Below the pieces are notes generated by a model. The model worked only from the letters and a program-made list of their open reading frames with translations. It ran no database searches and was not told the origin of the DNA. DNA of 64,000 nt from Pseudomonas capeferrum (GTDB taxonomy: Bacteria > Pseudomonadota > Gammaproteobacteria > Pseudomonadales > Pseudomonadaceae): NCBI RefSeq assembly GCF_000731675.1, contig NZ_JMIT01000001.1, positions 1,735,526-1,799,525 of the forward strand, written 5' to 3'. A program made the position numbers and the translations under genes. Below are positions 24,574 through 34,652 of this stretch, one piece after another; positions within the stretch are counted from its first letter, which is position 1; every line of letters starts with the position of its first letter.

Positions 24574-27500
24574 ATGGACAACCCTTGGCTTCGCGCACTC
24601 ACCTACGTGCAACGCCTGGCCAACCGTGCCCGGCGCTGGCGTGCGCCGCGCCACACGTTCACCTACGAAAGCCTGCTGCGCTCGGAGCTCTACAGCGCCC
24701 AGCAACTGGCCGACCATGGCAACTGGCTGGCCAGCCAGCACCGTTTGAGCAAACTGCCGGCCGACGACTCGCTGCTCGAACGCCTGGCCGACAACGAACG
24801 CATGCTCTACGCCAGCTGTTCGGCCCTCGCCAGCGCGCTGCCCGACGCGCGCCCGACCTTGCCTGCAGCGCAGTGGCTGCTCGACAACTTCTACCTGGTC
24901 GAAAGCCATATCCGCATTGCCAAACGCCACCTGCCGGCCGACTACAGCCTGCAACTGCCACGCCTGGACACCGGCGCTTCGAGCGGCTTGCCGCGGGTCT
25001 ATGACATTGCCCTGGAAACCATCTGCCACGGTGATGGCCGGGTCGATGCCGAGAGCCTGAGCCATTTCGTCGAGGCGTATCAGCACACCGCCACGCTGAC
25101 CCTCGGCGAGCTGTGGGCGATCCCAATCATGCTCAGGCTGGCGCTGATCGAAAACCTGCGCCGCGTCGCCGCCCGGGTCATGGCCAGCCTGGCAGACCGC
25201 GACCTGGCCAATGACTGGGCCGACAAGCTTGGCGAAACCGCCGAACGCGATGCCAAGAGCGTGGTGCTGGTGGTGGCCGACATGGCCCGCTCGGACCCAC
25301 CCATGACCACCGCCTTCGTCGCCGAACTGGCCAGGCGACTACAGGGCCACAGCAGCACGCTCACCCAGCCGCTGGCCTGGATCGAGCAGTTGCTCAGCGA
25401 GTCGTCCTTGAGTATCGAGCGCCATGTGCAGCTCGATGCGCAACAGCAGGCCATCGACCAGGTGTCGATCAGCAACAGCATCGGCAGCCTGCGCCTGCTG
25501 TCGACCATTGACTGGCGGCTGTTCGTCGAACACCTGAGCCACGTCGAACACATCCTCGGCGAAGACCCGGCGGCAGTGTATGCCGCCATGGACTTCGCCA
25601 GCCGCGATCACTATCGGCACATCGTCGAACAGCTGGCACGGCATAGCGCCTTCAGTGAAGAACAGGTGGCGCGCACGGCGATCGAGCTGGCGCAGGCCGC
25701 ACACGCACAACCACGCGAGCAGGCAGCGCATGTCGGTTATTACCTGGCTGGCGATGGCTTGCTGCTGCTCGAACGGCAGCTGGCTGCGCGGGTGGCACTT
25801 GCCGAGCGCTGGCAGCGCCTGTTGCACCGGGCGCCGCTGGCCTTCTACCTGGTGCCGGCGGCGCTGCTGTCGTGCCTGCTGGCCTGGGGCTTCGTGGCTG
25901 GCATTGCCGCCGAAGGCTGGCCCACCTGGGTGGCAGCGGCCATGGCGTTGCCGGTGCTGCTGACCACCAGCCGGCTCGCCCTCGGCCTGGTCAACTGGCT
26001 GGTGACGCTGACCGTGAAGCCTGCGTTCCTGCCCCGGCTGGACTACACCGAAGGGATTCCCGTCGAGGCCCGTACCCTGGTCGTGGTGCCCAGCATGCTG
26101 GGCGCTGCCGGCGATGTCGAGGAACTGGTCGAAGGCCTTGAGGTGCGCTTTCTGGCCAACCGTGACGAGCACCTGCATTTCGCCCTGTTGACTGACTTCA
26201 TGGATGCCCCCGAGCAGACCCGGCCCGACGACATGGCCCTGCTCGACCTTGCCAGCGACGGTATTCGCGCGTTGAATGCGAAGTACCCGAGCGGCGCCGA
26301 GCGCTTCTTCCTGCTGCATCGCCCCAGGGAGTGGAACGCCACCGAGCGCTGCTGGATGGGCCGTGAGCGCAAGCGCGGCAAGCTGGCTGAGCTCAATGCC
26401 CTGCTGCGTGGGCGCGGCGCCGAGCGTTTCATGCGCATCGTCGGCGACCTGCGCGCGCTGGACCGGGTGCGCTATGTCATCACCCTGGACACCGACACCC
26501 AGTTGCCGCGCGATGTGGCGCAGCAGTTCGTCGGCGCCATGCAGCACCCGCTGAACCGCGCACGTTTCGATGCCACGAGCGGTCGCCTGCAGTCAGGCTA
26601 CGCGATCCTGCAACCACGGGTGGGCATCAGCCTGCCCAGCGTGTCGCGCTCAACCTACGCGCGGCTGTTCGGCAGCGATGCCGGGGTCGACCCCTACACC
26701 CTGGCCGTGTCGGATGTGTACCAGGACCTGTTCCTCAGTGGCTCGTTCATTGGCAAAGGCATCTACGCAGTGGATGCCTTCGAACGCGCACTGGAGGGGC
26801 GCTTTGCCGACAACTGTGTACTGAGCCACGACTTGATCGAGGGCTGCTACGCCCATGCCGGCCTGCTCAGTGACGTGCAATTGTTCGAGGCCTACCCGGC
26901 ACGCTACAGCGCCGATGTGAAGCGCCGCCACCGCTGGATACGGGGTGATTGGCAACTGCTGCCCTGGCTGCTGCCGTGGTCGCGCACCGGGCTGCAAGGC
27001 CAGGCGCAAAGCGGGCTGAGCGCGCTGTCGCGATGGAAGATTGTCGACAATCTGCGCCGCAGCCTGGAGCCGGCCGCCCTGCTGAGCGCGCTGCTGTGGG
27101 GCTGGCTGGCCAGCGCCTCGCCGCTGCTGTGGACGCTCGCGCTGCTGGGCCTGCTACTGACCCGCCCTGTGCTCGATTCGCTGCTCGAGCTGCTACGCAA
27201 GACCATCGATGTGCCGCTGGCCGAACACCTGCTGGCGGCTCTGCACACCTCAAGCATCTATTTCGTGCGGGCTGGGTTGTCGCTGGCCTGGTTGCCGTTC
27301 GAGACCCTCTACAGCCTGGATGCGATTTGCCGCACGCTGTGGCGCCTGGCCGTGAGCAAACGCCGGCTGCTGCAATGGAACCCCTCGCGGGATGACGAAC
27401 GCACCAGTGCCGATACCCTGCAAGCGTTCTATCGCGAACAATGGGTACAACCCGGGCTGGTGCTGTTGCTGGTGGGAGCATTGGCGATGCGCCCGAGTGT

Positions 27501-30500
27501 GCTGTTGCTGGCCGCCCCCATCCTTGCCCTGTGGCTGCTTGGCCCGGCCCTGGCCTGGTGGCTCAGCCGCACGCGGGGGCGCAGCGCGTTCGCGCCGCAG
27601 GCACAGGAGCTGCGGTTTCTGCATCGGCTGGCCCGGCGCAACTGGGCGTTCTTCGACCGGCATGTCGGGCCTGATGAAAACTGGCTGCCACCTGACAACC
27701 TGCAAGAGCCGCCTTTCCCCAGCATCGCCCACCGCACGTCGCCGACCAACATCGGCATGGCCCTGCTTTCGCACCTGGCAGCCCATGATTTCGGCTACCT
27801 GACTGCCGCCCGACTGTTCCAGCGCCTGACCCAGATGCTCGACAGCATGGGCCAGCTGGAGCGCTACAAGGGGCACTTCTACAACTGGTACGACACCCAG
27901 ACCCGAACACCATTGCACCCGCTCTACATCTCTGCGGTGGACAGCGGCAACCTGGCCGCCCTGCTGCTGACGCTGCGGCCAGGGCTGCTGGCGATGGCCG
28001 ATACCCCTGTGCTGGACCGCCGCCTGAGCCAGGGCCTGCTGGACACGCTGGACATCCTGCGCGAAGCGTTCACCACCGCGGGCCGTGCCGACGAGCCGCT
28101 CCAGGCCCTGGGCAAACAGCTCTGGCAAGCCCATGAACAGCCAGGCCCGCTGCCCGCCTCGCTGCTGGAACAGCTCGCCGAGCAGCTACAGGGGCTGATC
28201 CAGCAGTACGCGCCACGCGCGGGCGAGGCCGACGACTGCCTGTTCTGGTTGCAGGCGATGCACCAGCAATGCCTGGACCTGGGCGGCGAAGTGCAGGCCT
28301 TCCAGTTGCCACCTGGCAACGACGACCCCACGCTTCAGGCGCCATTGAGCTGGCGCCAGCTGGCCGAACTGCTGCCAGAGCAGTGGCCTGCCGCCGAACG
28401 TCCGGCCGTGGCCGACATACGCACGCTGGCCCGCCAGCGCATCGCCCAGTCGCAAAGCCTGGCGCTGCGCATCGCCGCCATGGCCGACATGGACTTCACC
28501 TTCCTCTACGACAACCAGCGTGACCTGTTCGCCATCGGTTACAACGCCGATGAACATCGCCTCGATTCAGCCTTCTATGACTTGCTGGCATCGGAGATGC
28601 GCCTGACCAACTTCGTGGTCATCGCCCAGGGCCAGGTGCCCCAGGCCAGCTGGTTCGCCCTGGGCCGGCTGCTGACCAGCAATGCCGGGGTGCCGGTGCT
28701 GTTGTCCTGGTCGGGTTCGATGTTCGAATACCTGATGCCGCTGCTGGTGATGCCGAGCTACGAAGGCACCCTGCTCGACCAGACCTGCCAGGCCGCCGTC
28801 GAGCGGCAGATCGACCACGGCAACGTGCTGGGCATCCCCTGGGGCGTTTCAGAGTCGGCCTACAACGCCCTGGACGCTCACCTGAACTACCAATACCGGG
28901 CGTTTGGCGTACCGGGCCTGGGCCTCAAGCGCGGCCTGGGTGAAGAACGGGTGGTCGCCCCCTACGCCAGTGCACTCGCCCTGCTGGTGGCGCCAGGCGC
29001 CGCCTGCCGAAACCTGCAACGCCTGTGCACGCTGGGGCTGGCCGGCCGCTTCGGGTTGTACGAGGCCATTGACTACAGCGAGTCACGGCTGCCCCCCGGC
29101 CAGCAGGCCGTGGTGATCCGCTCGTTCATGGCCCACCATCAGGGCATGAGCTTGCTGGCCCTGACCTCCCTGCTGCTGGACAAACCCATGCAACGGCGCT
29201 TCGCCTCAGACCCGCAATTTCAGGCGAGCATGCTGCTGTTACAGGAGCGCGTACCGAAAACGGCCGCGCCCTACCTGCACACCCTGCAGGCCCCGGCTGT
29301 GGACGCTGCGGGCCAATCCGGCGAGACACGCTTGCGGGTGTTCAGCGAGCCGAATCGGCGCCACCCCGCCGTGCAGTTGCTGTCCAACGGCCGCTACCAC
29401 GTCATGGTCAACCATGTCGGCAGTGGCTACAGCAAGCGCGACGCGATGGCGCTGACACGGTGGCGCGAGGACGCCAGCTGCGACGCCCTGGGCAGCTTCT
29501 GTTACCTGCGTGACGTCGCCAGCGCAGCGTTCTGGTCAACCACCTACCAACCGACGCGGCATCGCGGCAAGAACCAGGAGGCGATCTTCAGTGATGGCCG
29601 CGCCGAGTTCCGCATCCGTGAAGGCGACTTCGACTGCCACACCGAAATAGCCGTTTCCCCCGAGGACGACATCGAACTGCGGCGCCTGCACCTGACCAAC
29701 CATGGTGACCAACAGCGCACCCTGGAGCTGACCAGCTACGCCGAGGTGGTGCTGGCACCCGCCCTTGCCGATGCGTTGCACCCGGCGTTCAGCAAGCTGT
29801 TCGTGCAGACCGAACTGGTCCGCCCGCTGCAGGCCATCATCTGTTCCAGGCGGCCGCGCTCGCAGCAGGACGCCGTGCCGTGGATGTGCCATGTGCTCGC
29901 GGTGCATGGCGCCGACATCGATGCCGTGTCCTACGAAACCGACCGCGCCCGCTTTATAGGGCGCGGCCGCACGCTGGTCGCCCCGGCGGCTCTGGACGCG
30001 CAGACAGAGGCCTTGTCCGACACCGCCGGGGCGGTGCTTGACCCGATCGTGGCGATCCGCTGCCGTATCAGCCTGGCACCCGGCCAGAACGCCACGGTCG
30101 ACCTGGTCACAGGGGTGTCCGACAGCCGCGACGCCTGCCTGCAGCAGATCGCCAAGTACCGCGACCGGCACCTGGCCGACCGGGTGTTCGACCTCGCCTG
30201 GCCACACAGCCAGGTGCAGTTGCGCCAGCTCAACGGCTCGCTCAACGATGCCAGGCTGTTCGAGCAGATGGCCGCTTCGGTGATCTACCCCAACGCGGCG
30301 CTACGGCCCCGCGGCGTCCCGCTGGCCGACAACCGGCGCAGCCAGTCAGGCCTGTGGGGCCAAGGGCTGTCGGGGGACCTGCCAATCGTGCTGGTGCAGA
30401 TCAGCGACCCGGCCAACATCAACCTGGTCAAGCAGATGGTGCTTGCCCATGCCTATTGGCGACAGAAGGGCCTGGCGCTGGACCTGGTGATCTGGAACGA

Positions 30501-33210
30501 AGACCAGGCCGGTTACCGCCAGCAATTGCAGGATCTGATCATGGGCATCGTCACCTCCGGCAGCGAGGCGGCGCTGCTCGACCGGCCCGGGGGCATCTTT
30601 GTGCGCCCCGCACAGCAGCTGTCGGCAGAGGACCGCACCCTGACCCTTTCGGTAGCGCGGCTGGTGCTCAGCGACAGCCTTGGCACCCTCGCCGAACAAC
30701 TGCACCACCGCCGCACACCGCCCGCACCCGCCGCGTTCGAGCCAGCCCCGGCAGCCCCGCAGGCGAAAGCCGATGGCCCTGCGCCGGCCCCCGCATCCGC
30801 GCTGATGCTTGCCAACCGCTACGGGGGGTACAGCAGCGACGGCCAGGAATACGTCATCCACCACGACCAGGCTCAGCCACCCCCGGCGCCCTGGGCCAAT
30901 ATCCTTGCCAACCCGCAGTTTGGCAGCGTGCTGTCGGAGGCCGGCAGTGCCTATACCTGGTACGAGAACGCGCACGAGTACCGGCTGACACCCTGGCACA
31001 ACGACCCAGTCTGCGACCCCAGTGGCGAAACCCTCTACCTGCGTGACGAGGACAGCGGCCAGTACTGGTCACCCACGCCGATGCCGTGCCCCGGCCCTGG
31101 CCGCTATCGCACCCGCCATGGCTTTGGCTACAGCGTCTTCGAATACACCGACGACGGCCTGGACAGTGAGTTATGGGTACATGTCGCGCTGGATGCACCA
31201 ATGAAGTTCAGCCGGCTCAAGCTGCACAACCGCTCGGCGCAGGCGCGGCGGTTGTCACTGACCTGCTACGTCGAGTGGGTGCTGGGCGATCTGCGCAGCA
31301 AGTCGGCCCTGCATGTAGTCAGCGAGATCGACCCGGTCAGCGGCGCCTTGTTTGCCCGCAATAGCTATGCCGAGGGGTTTTCCAGGCATGTGGGGTTTGT
31401 CGATTGCGACCTGCCCTTTTACGGCATTACCTGCGACCGCAGCGAGTTCCTTGGGCGCAATGGCGATTGCCAGGCGCCGGCCGGCATGCACCAGGCACGG
31501 TTGTCGGGGCGCACGGGCGCGAGGCTGGACCCGTGCGCGGCGGTGCAGGTCAACGTGCTGCTGCAGCCTGGCGAACGCCGAGAGGTGGTGTTTCGCCTGG
31601 GTGCCGGGCCCAACGCCGAAGCCGCCAGCCGCTGTGTACAGCAATACCGCGGGCTGCGCGCGGCCATGGATGCGCTGGAGAAAGTGCGTGCCTACTGGCG
31701 CCAGACCTTGGGCAGCGTGCAGATCGAAACCCCGGAGCCGTCGCTGGACGTGCTGGCCAACGGCTGGTTGCTGTACCAGGTGATTGCCTGCCGCTTCTGG
31801 GCGCGCAGCGGTTACTACCAGTCTGGCGGTGCCATTGGCTTTCGCGATCAGTTGCAAGACAGCATGGCCATGCTCCACGCCGCCCCGGCCCTGGCGCGCC
31901 AGCACCTGCTCGACTGCGCCGGTCACCAGTATGCCGAAGGCGATGTGCAGCACTGGTGGCACCCCCCCCTGCAACGGGGTGTACGCACCCGCTGCTCGGA
32001 TGACCTGCTGTGGCTGCCACTGGCAACCAGCCGCTACGTGGCGCTGACCGGTGACCGCTCGGTGCTCGACGAGCCGGTCGGCTACCTGGAGGGGCGTGCG
32101 CTGAACGCGGGTGAAGAGTCCTATTACGACTTGCCCACCCAGGCGAACCTGGTCGAGAGCCTGTACCAGCATTGCCAGCGCGCCCTCGGGCATGCCCTGC
32201 AGTATGGCGCCCACGGCCTGCCGTTGATGGGCAGCGGGGACTGGAATGACGGCATGAACCGCGTCGGTGAACAAGGCCTGGGCGAAAGCGTGTGGCTGGG
32301 GTTCTTCGGCCACGAGGTGTTGCGGGCATTCGCCAGCGTTGCCCTGCGCCACGGCGACAGCGCCTTCGCCCTGCAGTGCAGCCGGCAGGCCGCCACCCTG
32401 GCCGAGCACCTGGAGCAGCATGCCTGGGACGGTGACTGGTACCGCCGCGCCTGGTTCGACAACGGCCAGCTACTCGGCTCGGCAAGCAACCAGGAATGCC
32501 GCATCGACTCCGTGGCGCAGAGCTGGGCGGTGCTTTCCGGGGTTGCCCCGCCGGCACGCGCGCAGGCCGCCATGGCGGCGCTGGACAAGCACCTGGTGCG
32601 CCGCGACATCGGTATTGTCACACTGCTCGACCCACCCTTCGACCACGGCGACCTGGACCCCGGCTACATCAAGGGCTACCTGCCCGGCGTGCGCGAAAAT
32701 GGCGGCCAGTACACCCACGCGGCCATCTGGGCGAGCATGGCCTATGCCCGCCTGGGCGATGCCGCCAAGGCCTGGGAACTGCTGCGCTTGATCAACCCGG
32801 TGCGCCAGGGTGCTAGCGGGCTGATCGAAACCTACAAGGTCGAACCCTATGTGATGGCCGCCGATGTCTATGCCGTCGCCCCCCATGCAGGGCGCGGTGG
32901 CTGGAGCTGGTACACAGGCTCGGCGGGCTGGATGTACCGGCTGATCGTGGAAAGCCTGCTGGGCCTGCAACGCTGCGGTGACACCCTACGGATCGAGCCG
33001 CTGCTGCCGGCGGACTGGCCAGGTGTAACCCTGCACTACCGTTTTGGCAGCACCCCGTACCGCATAGAAGTGCGCAACGGCGCTGACACCGAACTGACCC
33101 TGACCCTCGACGGCCAGCAACTGGCCCAAGCGGTGCTGCCACTCAAGGATGATGGCGTGCTGCACCAGGTGATCGCCGAGTACCAGCCGTCAGCCTTGCC
33201 CACCCATTGA
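24574..33210 (+). CDS. ndvB: Cyclic beta-glucan synthase, NdvB type (GT84 plus GH94)
   Basis: A 2,878-residue inner-membrane enzyme that makes cyclic beta-glucans from UDP-glucose and exports them to the periplasm. After a helical N-terminus and a hydrophobic region at about 419-480 comes the GT84 glycosyltransferase, with DTDTQLPRD at 639-647 and RHRWIRGDWQ near 784. More membrane segments lie at about 834-864 and 957-997. A glucoamylase-like domain (about 1030-1600) and two GH94-type carbohydrate domains follow. The C-terminal phosphorylase domain has GSGDWNDGMNRVG, with the catalytic Asp at 2559, and controls ring length. A Pro/Ala-rich linker lies near 2048-2077. The gene stands alone behind the operator at 24488. 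Length and domain order match the family. Confidence 0.88.
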   Translation: MDNPWLRALTYVQRLANRARRWRAPRHTFTYESLLRSELYSAQQLADHGNWLASQHRLSKLPADDSLLERLADNERMLYASCSALASALPDARPTLPAAQWLLDNFYLVESHIRIAKRHLPADYSLQLPRLDTGASSGLPRVYDIALETICHGDGRVDAESLSHFVEAYQHTATLTLGELWAIPIMLRLALIENLRRVAARVMASLADRDLANDWADKLGETAERDAKSVVLVVADMARSDPPMTTAFVAELARRLQGHSSTLTQPLAWIEQLLSESSLSIERHVQLDAQQQAIDQVSISNSIGSLRLLSTIDWRLFVEHLSHVEHILGEDPAAVYAAMDFASRDHYRHIVEQLARHSAFSEEQVARTAIELAQAAHAQPREQAAHVGYYLAGDGLLLLERQLAARVALAERWQRLLHRAPLAFYLVPAALLSCLLAWGFVAGIAAEGWPTWVAAAMALPVLLTTSRLALGLVNWLVTLTVKPAFLPRLDYTEGIPVEARTLVVVPSMLGAAGDVEELVEGLEVRFLANRDEHLHFALLTDFMDAPEQTRPDDMALLDLASDGIRALNAKYPSGAERFFLLHRPREWNATERCWMGRERKRGKLAELNALLRGRGAERFMRIVGDLRALDRVRYVITLDTDTQLPRDVAQQFVGAMQHPLNRARFDATSGRLQSGYAILQPRVGISLPSVSRSTYARLFGSDAGVDPYTLAVSDVYQDLFLSGSFIGKGIYAVDAFERALEGRFADNCVLSHDLIEGCYAHAGLLSDVQLFEAYPARYSADVKRRHRWIRGDWQLLPWLLPWSRTGLQGQAQSGLSALSRWKIVDNLRRSLEPAALLSALLWGWLASASPLLWTLALLGLLLTRPVLDSLLELLRKTIDVPLAEHLLAALHTSSIYFVRAGLSLAWLPFETLYSLDAICRTLWRLAVSKRRLLQWNPSRDDERTSADTLQAFYREQWVQPGLVLLLVGALAMRPSVLLLAAPILALWLLGPALAWWLSRTRGRSAFAPQAQELRFLHRLARRNWAFFDRHVGPDENWLPPDNLQEPPFPSIAHRTSPTNIGMALLSHLAAHDFGYLTAARLFQRLTQMLDSMGQLERYKGHFYNWYDTQTRTPLHPLYISAVDSGNLAALLLTLRPGLLAMADTPVLDRRLSQGLLDTLDILREAFTTAGRADEPLQALGKQLWQAHEQPGPLPASLLEQLAEQLQGLIQQYAPRAGEADDCLFWLQAMHQQCLDLGGEVQAFQLPPGNDDPTLQAPLSWRQLAELLPEQWPAAERPAVADIRTLARQRIAQSQSLALRIAAMADMDFTFLYDNQRDLFAIGYNADEHRLDSAFYDLLASEMRLTNFVVIAQGQVPQASWFALGRLLTSNAGVPVLLSWSGSMFEYLMPLLVMPSYEGTLLDQTCQAAVERQIDHGNVLGIPWGVSESAYNALDAHLNYQYRAFGVPGLGLKRGLGEERVVAPYASALALLVAPGAACRNLQRLCTLGLAGRFGLYEAIDYSESRLPPGQQAVVIRSFMAHHQGMSLLALTSLLLDKPMQRRFASDPQFQASMLLLQERVPKTAAPYLHTLQAPAVDAAGQSGETRLRVFSEPNRRHPAVQLLSNGRYHVMVNHVGSGYSKRDAMALTRWREDASCDALGSFCYLRDVASAAFWSTTYQPTRHRGKNQEAIFSDGRAEFRIREGDFDCHTEIAVSPEDDIELRRLHLTNHGDQQRTLELTSYAEVVLAPALADALHPAFSKLFVQTELVRPLQAIICSRRPRSQQDAVPWMCHVLAVHGADIDAVSYETDRARFIGRGRTLVAPAALDAQTEALSDTAGAVLDPIVAIRCRISLAPGQNATVDLVTGVSDSRDACLQQIAKYRDRHLADRVFDLAWPHSQVQLRQLNGSLNDARLFEQMAASVIYPNAALRPRGVPLADNRRSQSGLWGQGLSGDLPIVLVQISDPANINLVKQMVLAHAYWRQKGLALDLVIWNEDQAGYRQQLQDLIMGIVTSGSEAALLDRPGGIFVRPAQQLSAEDRTLTLSVARLVLSDSLGTLAEQLHHRRTPPAPAAFEPAPAAPQAKADGPAPAPASALMLANRYGGYSSDGQEYVIHHDQAQPPPAPWANILANPQFGSVLSEAGSAYTWYENAHEYRLTPWHNDPVCDPSGETLYLRDEDSGQYWSPTPMPCPGPGRYRTRHGFGYSVFEYTDDGLDSELWVHVALDAPMKFSRLKLHNRSAQARRLSLTCYVEWVLGDLRSKSALHVVSEIDPVSGALFARNSYAEGFSRHVGFVDCDLPFYGITCDRSEFLGRNGDCQAPAGMHQARLSGRTGARLDPCAAVQVNVLLQPGERREVVFRLGAGPNAEAASRCVQQYRGLRAAMDALEKVRAYWRQTLGSVQIETPEPSLDVLANGWLLYQVIACRFWARSGYYQSGGAIGFRDQLQDSMAMLHAAPALARQHLLDCAGHQYAEGDVQHWWHPPLQRGVRTRCSDDLLWLPLATSRYVALTGDRSVLDEPVGYLEGRALNAGEESYYDLPTQANLVESLYQHCQRALGHALQYGAHGLPLMGSGDWNDGMNRVGEQGLGESVWLGFFGHEVLRAFASVALRHGDSAFALQCSRQAATLAEHLEQHAWDGDWYRRAWFDNGQLLGSASNQECRIDSVAQSWAVLSGVAPPARAQAAMAALDKHLVRRDIGIVTLLDPPFDHGDLDPGYIKGYLPGVRENGGQYTHAAIWASMAYARLGDAAKAWELLRLINPVRQGASGLIETYKVEPYVMAADVYAVAPHAGRGGWSWYTGSAGWMYRLIVESLLGLQRCGDTLRIEPLLPADWPGVTLHYRFGSTPYRIEVRNGADTELTLTLDGQQLAQAVLPLKDDGVLHQVIAEYQPSALPTH

Positions 33211-33285
33211 GGCCTGCCGCACGGCAGCACCTGCGCGCTGGGCTAACCTTGTTGCTTCAGCCGCAGCCCTCGACGGTGCCAAGCA

Positions 33286-34017
33286 ATGCCCCCTACGTCC
33301 AGCCCCCTGCACAATCACTTGTTGGCCGCGCTTTCGGCAGAAACGTTCGGCCGCCTGCAACCGCACCTGGAACGCAGCAACCTGCCGCTCGGCAAGGCGC
33401 TCTACGAGTCCGGCGACACCCTGCGCCATGTCTACTTCCCAACCGATGCAATCGTCTCGCTGCTGTATGTGATGGAGAACGGCGCCTCAGCGGAAATCTC
33501 GGTGGTGGGCAATGAAGGGCTGGTCGGCATCGCCGTGTTCATGGGCGGCGAGAGCACCCCCAGCCGGGCGATCGTGCAAAGCGCTGGGCATGCCTACCGC
33601 CTGCCCGGGCAGCGCCTGAAGGACGAGTTCAACCGTCATGGCGAGCTGATGATGCTGATGCTGCGCTACACCCAGGCGCTGATTACCCAGATGGCGCAGA
33701 CGGCGGTGTGCAACCGGCATCACTCCATCGACCAGCAACTGTGCCGTTGGCTGCTGCTATCGCTGGATCGGCTGCCGGGTGACCGGCTGTGCATGACCCA
33801 GGAGCTGATCGCCAACATGCTGGGCGTACGTCGCGAGGGGGTGACCGATGCCGCTGGCAAACTCCAGCGGCTGGGGGTGATCGAATACAATCGAGGGCAC
33901 ATCCGGGTGCTCGACAGGGCGCACCTGGAACAGCTCAGCTGCGAGTGCTACGCCGTGGTCAGGAAAGAGACCGAGCGCCTGCTCCCCTATCTGCCACAAG
34001 CACGCCCCACCGTTTAG
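33286..34017 (+). CDS. Crp/Fnr-family transcriptional regulator
   Basis: A 243-residue regulator with an N-terminal cyclic-nucleotide-binding-like beta barrel (GKALYESGDTLRHVYFPTDAIVSLLYVMENGASAEISVVGNEGLVG). A dimer helix and a C-terminal winged helix-turn-helix follow (RLCMTQELIANMLGVRREGVTDAAGKLQRLGVIEYNRGHIRVLD). The barrel lacks the Arg-containing phosphate cassette that binds cAMP in Crp, so the signal is uncertain. It starts 76 bases after the glucan synthase and may be independent. No Fnr-type N-terminal cysteine cluster is present. Confidence 0.8.
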   Translation: MPPTSSPLHNHLLAALSAETFGRLQPHLERSNLPLGKALYESGDTLRHVYFPTDAIVSLLYVMENGASAEISVVGNEGLVGIAVFMGGESTPSRAIVQSAGHAYRLPGQRLKDEFNRHGELMMLMLRYTQALITQMAQTAVCNRHHSIDQQLCRWLLLSLDRLPGDRLCMTQELIANMLGVRREGVTDAAGKLQRLGVIEYNRGHIRVLDRAHLEQLSCECYAVVRKETERLLPYLPQARPTV

Positions 34018-34092
34018 CTAAGGGTCACGGATAACAGGCCTATGGCCCAATGCTGTCCACTCAAGATCGCCAACGCCGCTCTGCGGCCCTTT

Positions 34093-34179
34093 CGCGGCAC
34101 AAGGCCGCTCCTACAGTGTCCGCGTGAGGCCTGTACATGTTGGCTTGCGCGGTCGTTGTAGGAGCGGCCTTGTGCCGCG
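34093..34179. repeat. Inverted REP pair (REPIN)
   Basis: The 23-base arm at 34093-34115 recurs as its exact complement at 34157-34179, with the TGTAGGAGCGGCCTTGTGCC core. A small GGGCTGC/GCAGCCC hairpin follows at 34181-34197. It separates the convergent Crp-like and small acidic protein genes. Confidence 0.85.
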
Positions 34180-34216
34180 ATGGGCTGCGAAGCAGCCCTA
34201 AGTGAGCAGCATTAGC

Positions 34217-34465
34217 CTATGGCCTTATCTTCTGCTGTGGCTGATAGCTGTAGCGCTCAGCCGCCGAGGCTCTGGAGGGGTCGGGACGACCTGAACCTTT
34301 TTCGCTTTCCCTGGGCGACTCGTCGAGGTAGTCATCGCGATCTTCGGGTCGAGAACGCTTGACGTCCTCGCTATCGTCTTCATCTTTCCCGGTTGGCCAG
34401 TCTTCGTCTTGCCCAGGTTCGACCCCCGTGGCATCGACATCTGTGAAGCGCTTGCCAGTGGTCAT
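34217..34465 (-). CDS. Small acidic hypothetical protein
   Basis: An 82-residue, very hydrophilic and acidic protein (VDATGVEPGQDEDWPTGKDEDDSEDVKRSRPEDRDDYLDESPRE...), predicted to be disordered, with no signal peptide. The ATG at 34465 has an AGAGGT site upstream and is preferred to the GTG two codons earlier. No function is recognised. The composition is typical of real short Pseudomonas genes rather than a shadow frame. Confidence 0.6.
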   Translation of the reverse strand: MTTGKRFTDVDATGVEPGQDEDWPTGKDEDDSEDVKRSRPEDRDDYLDESPRESEKGSGRPDPSRASAAERYSYQPQQKIRP

Positions 34466-34598
34466 ACGCACCTCTCAATGCTCAGAAGTCCTGAGCTAAG
34501 ACGAGTGTGCGCCTTCCAGGCTCAGCGCAGTTTTATATCGGACCAGTTGCCGTCGCGGCATTTGTCGCGCGCGCGTGTTGCAGGGCCGCCAGGCATGT

Positions 34599-34617
34599 AT
34601 ATATGATAAGCATTATC
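34599..34617. promoter_or_regulatory. Fur box upstream of fecI
   Basis: The 19 bases ending ATGATAAGCATTATC match 14 of 19 positions of the Fur consensus and lie 35-55 bases before the sigma factor start, so the operon should be iron-repressed. Confidence 0.75.
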
Positions 34618-34652
34618 GTTTGCAGTAATGACTCACCTGGCGGCCGCACACC

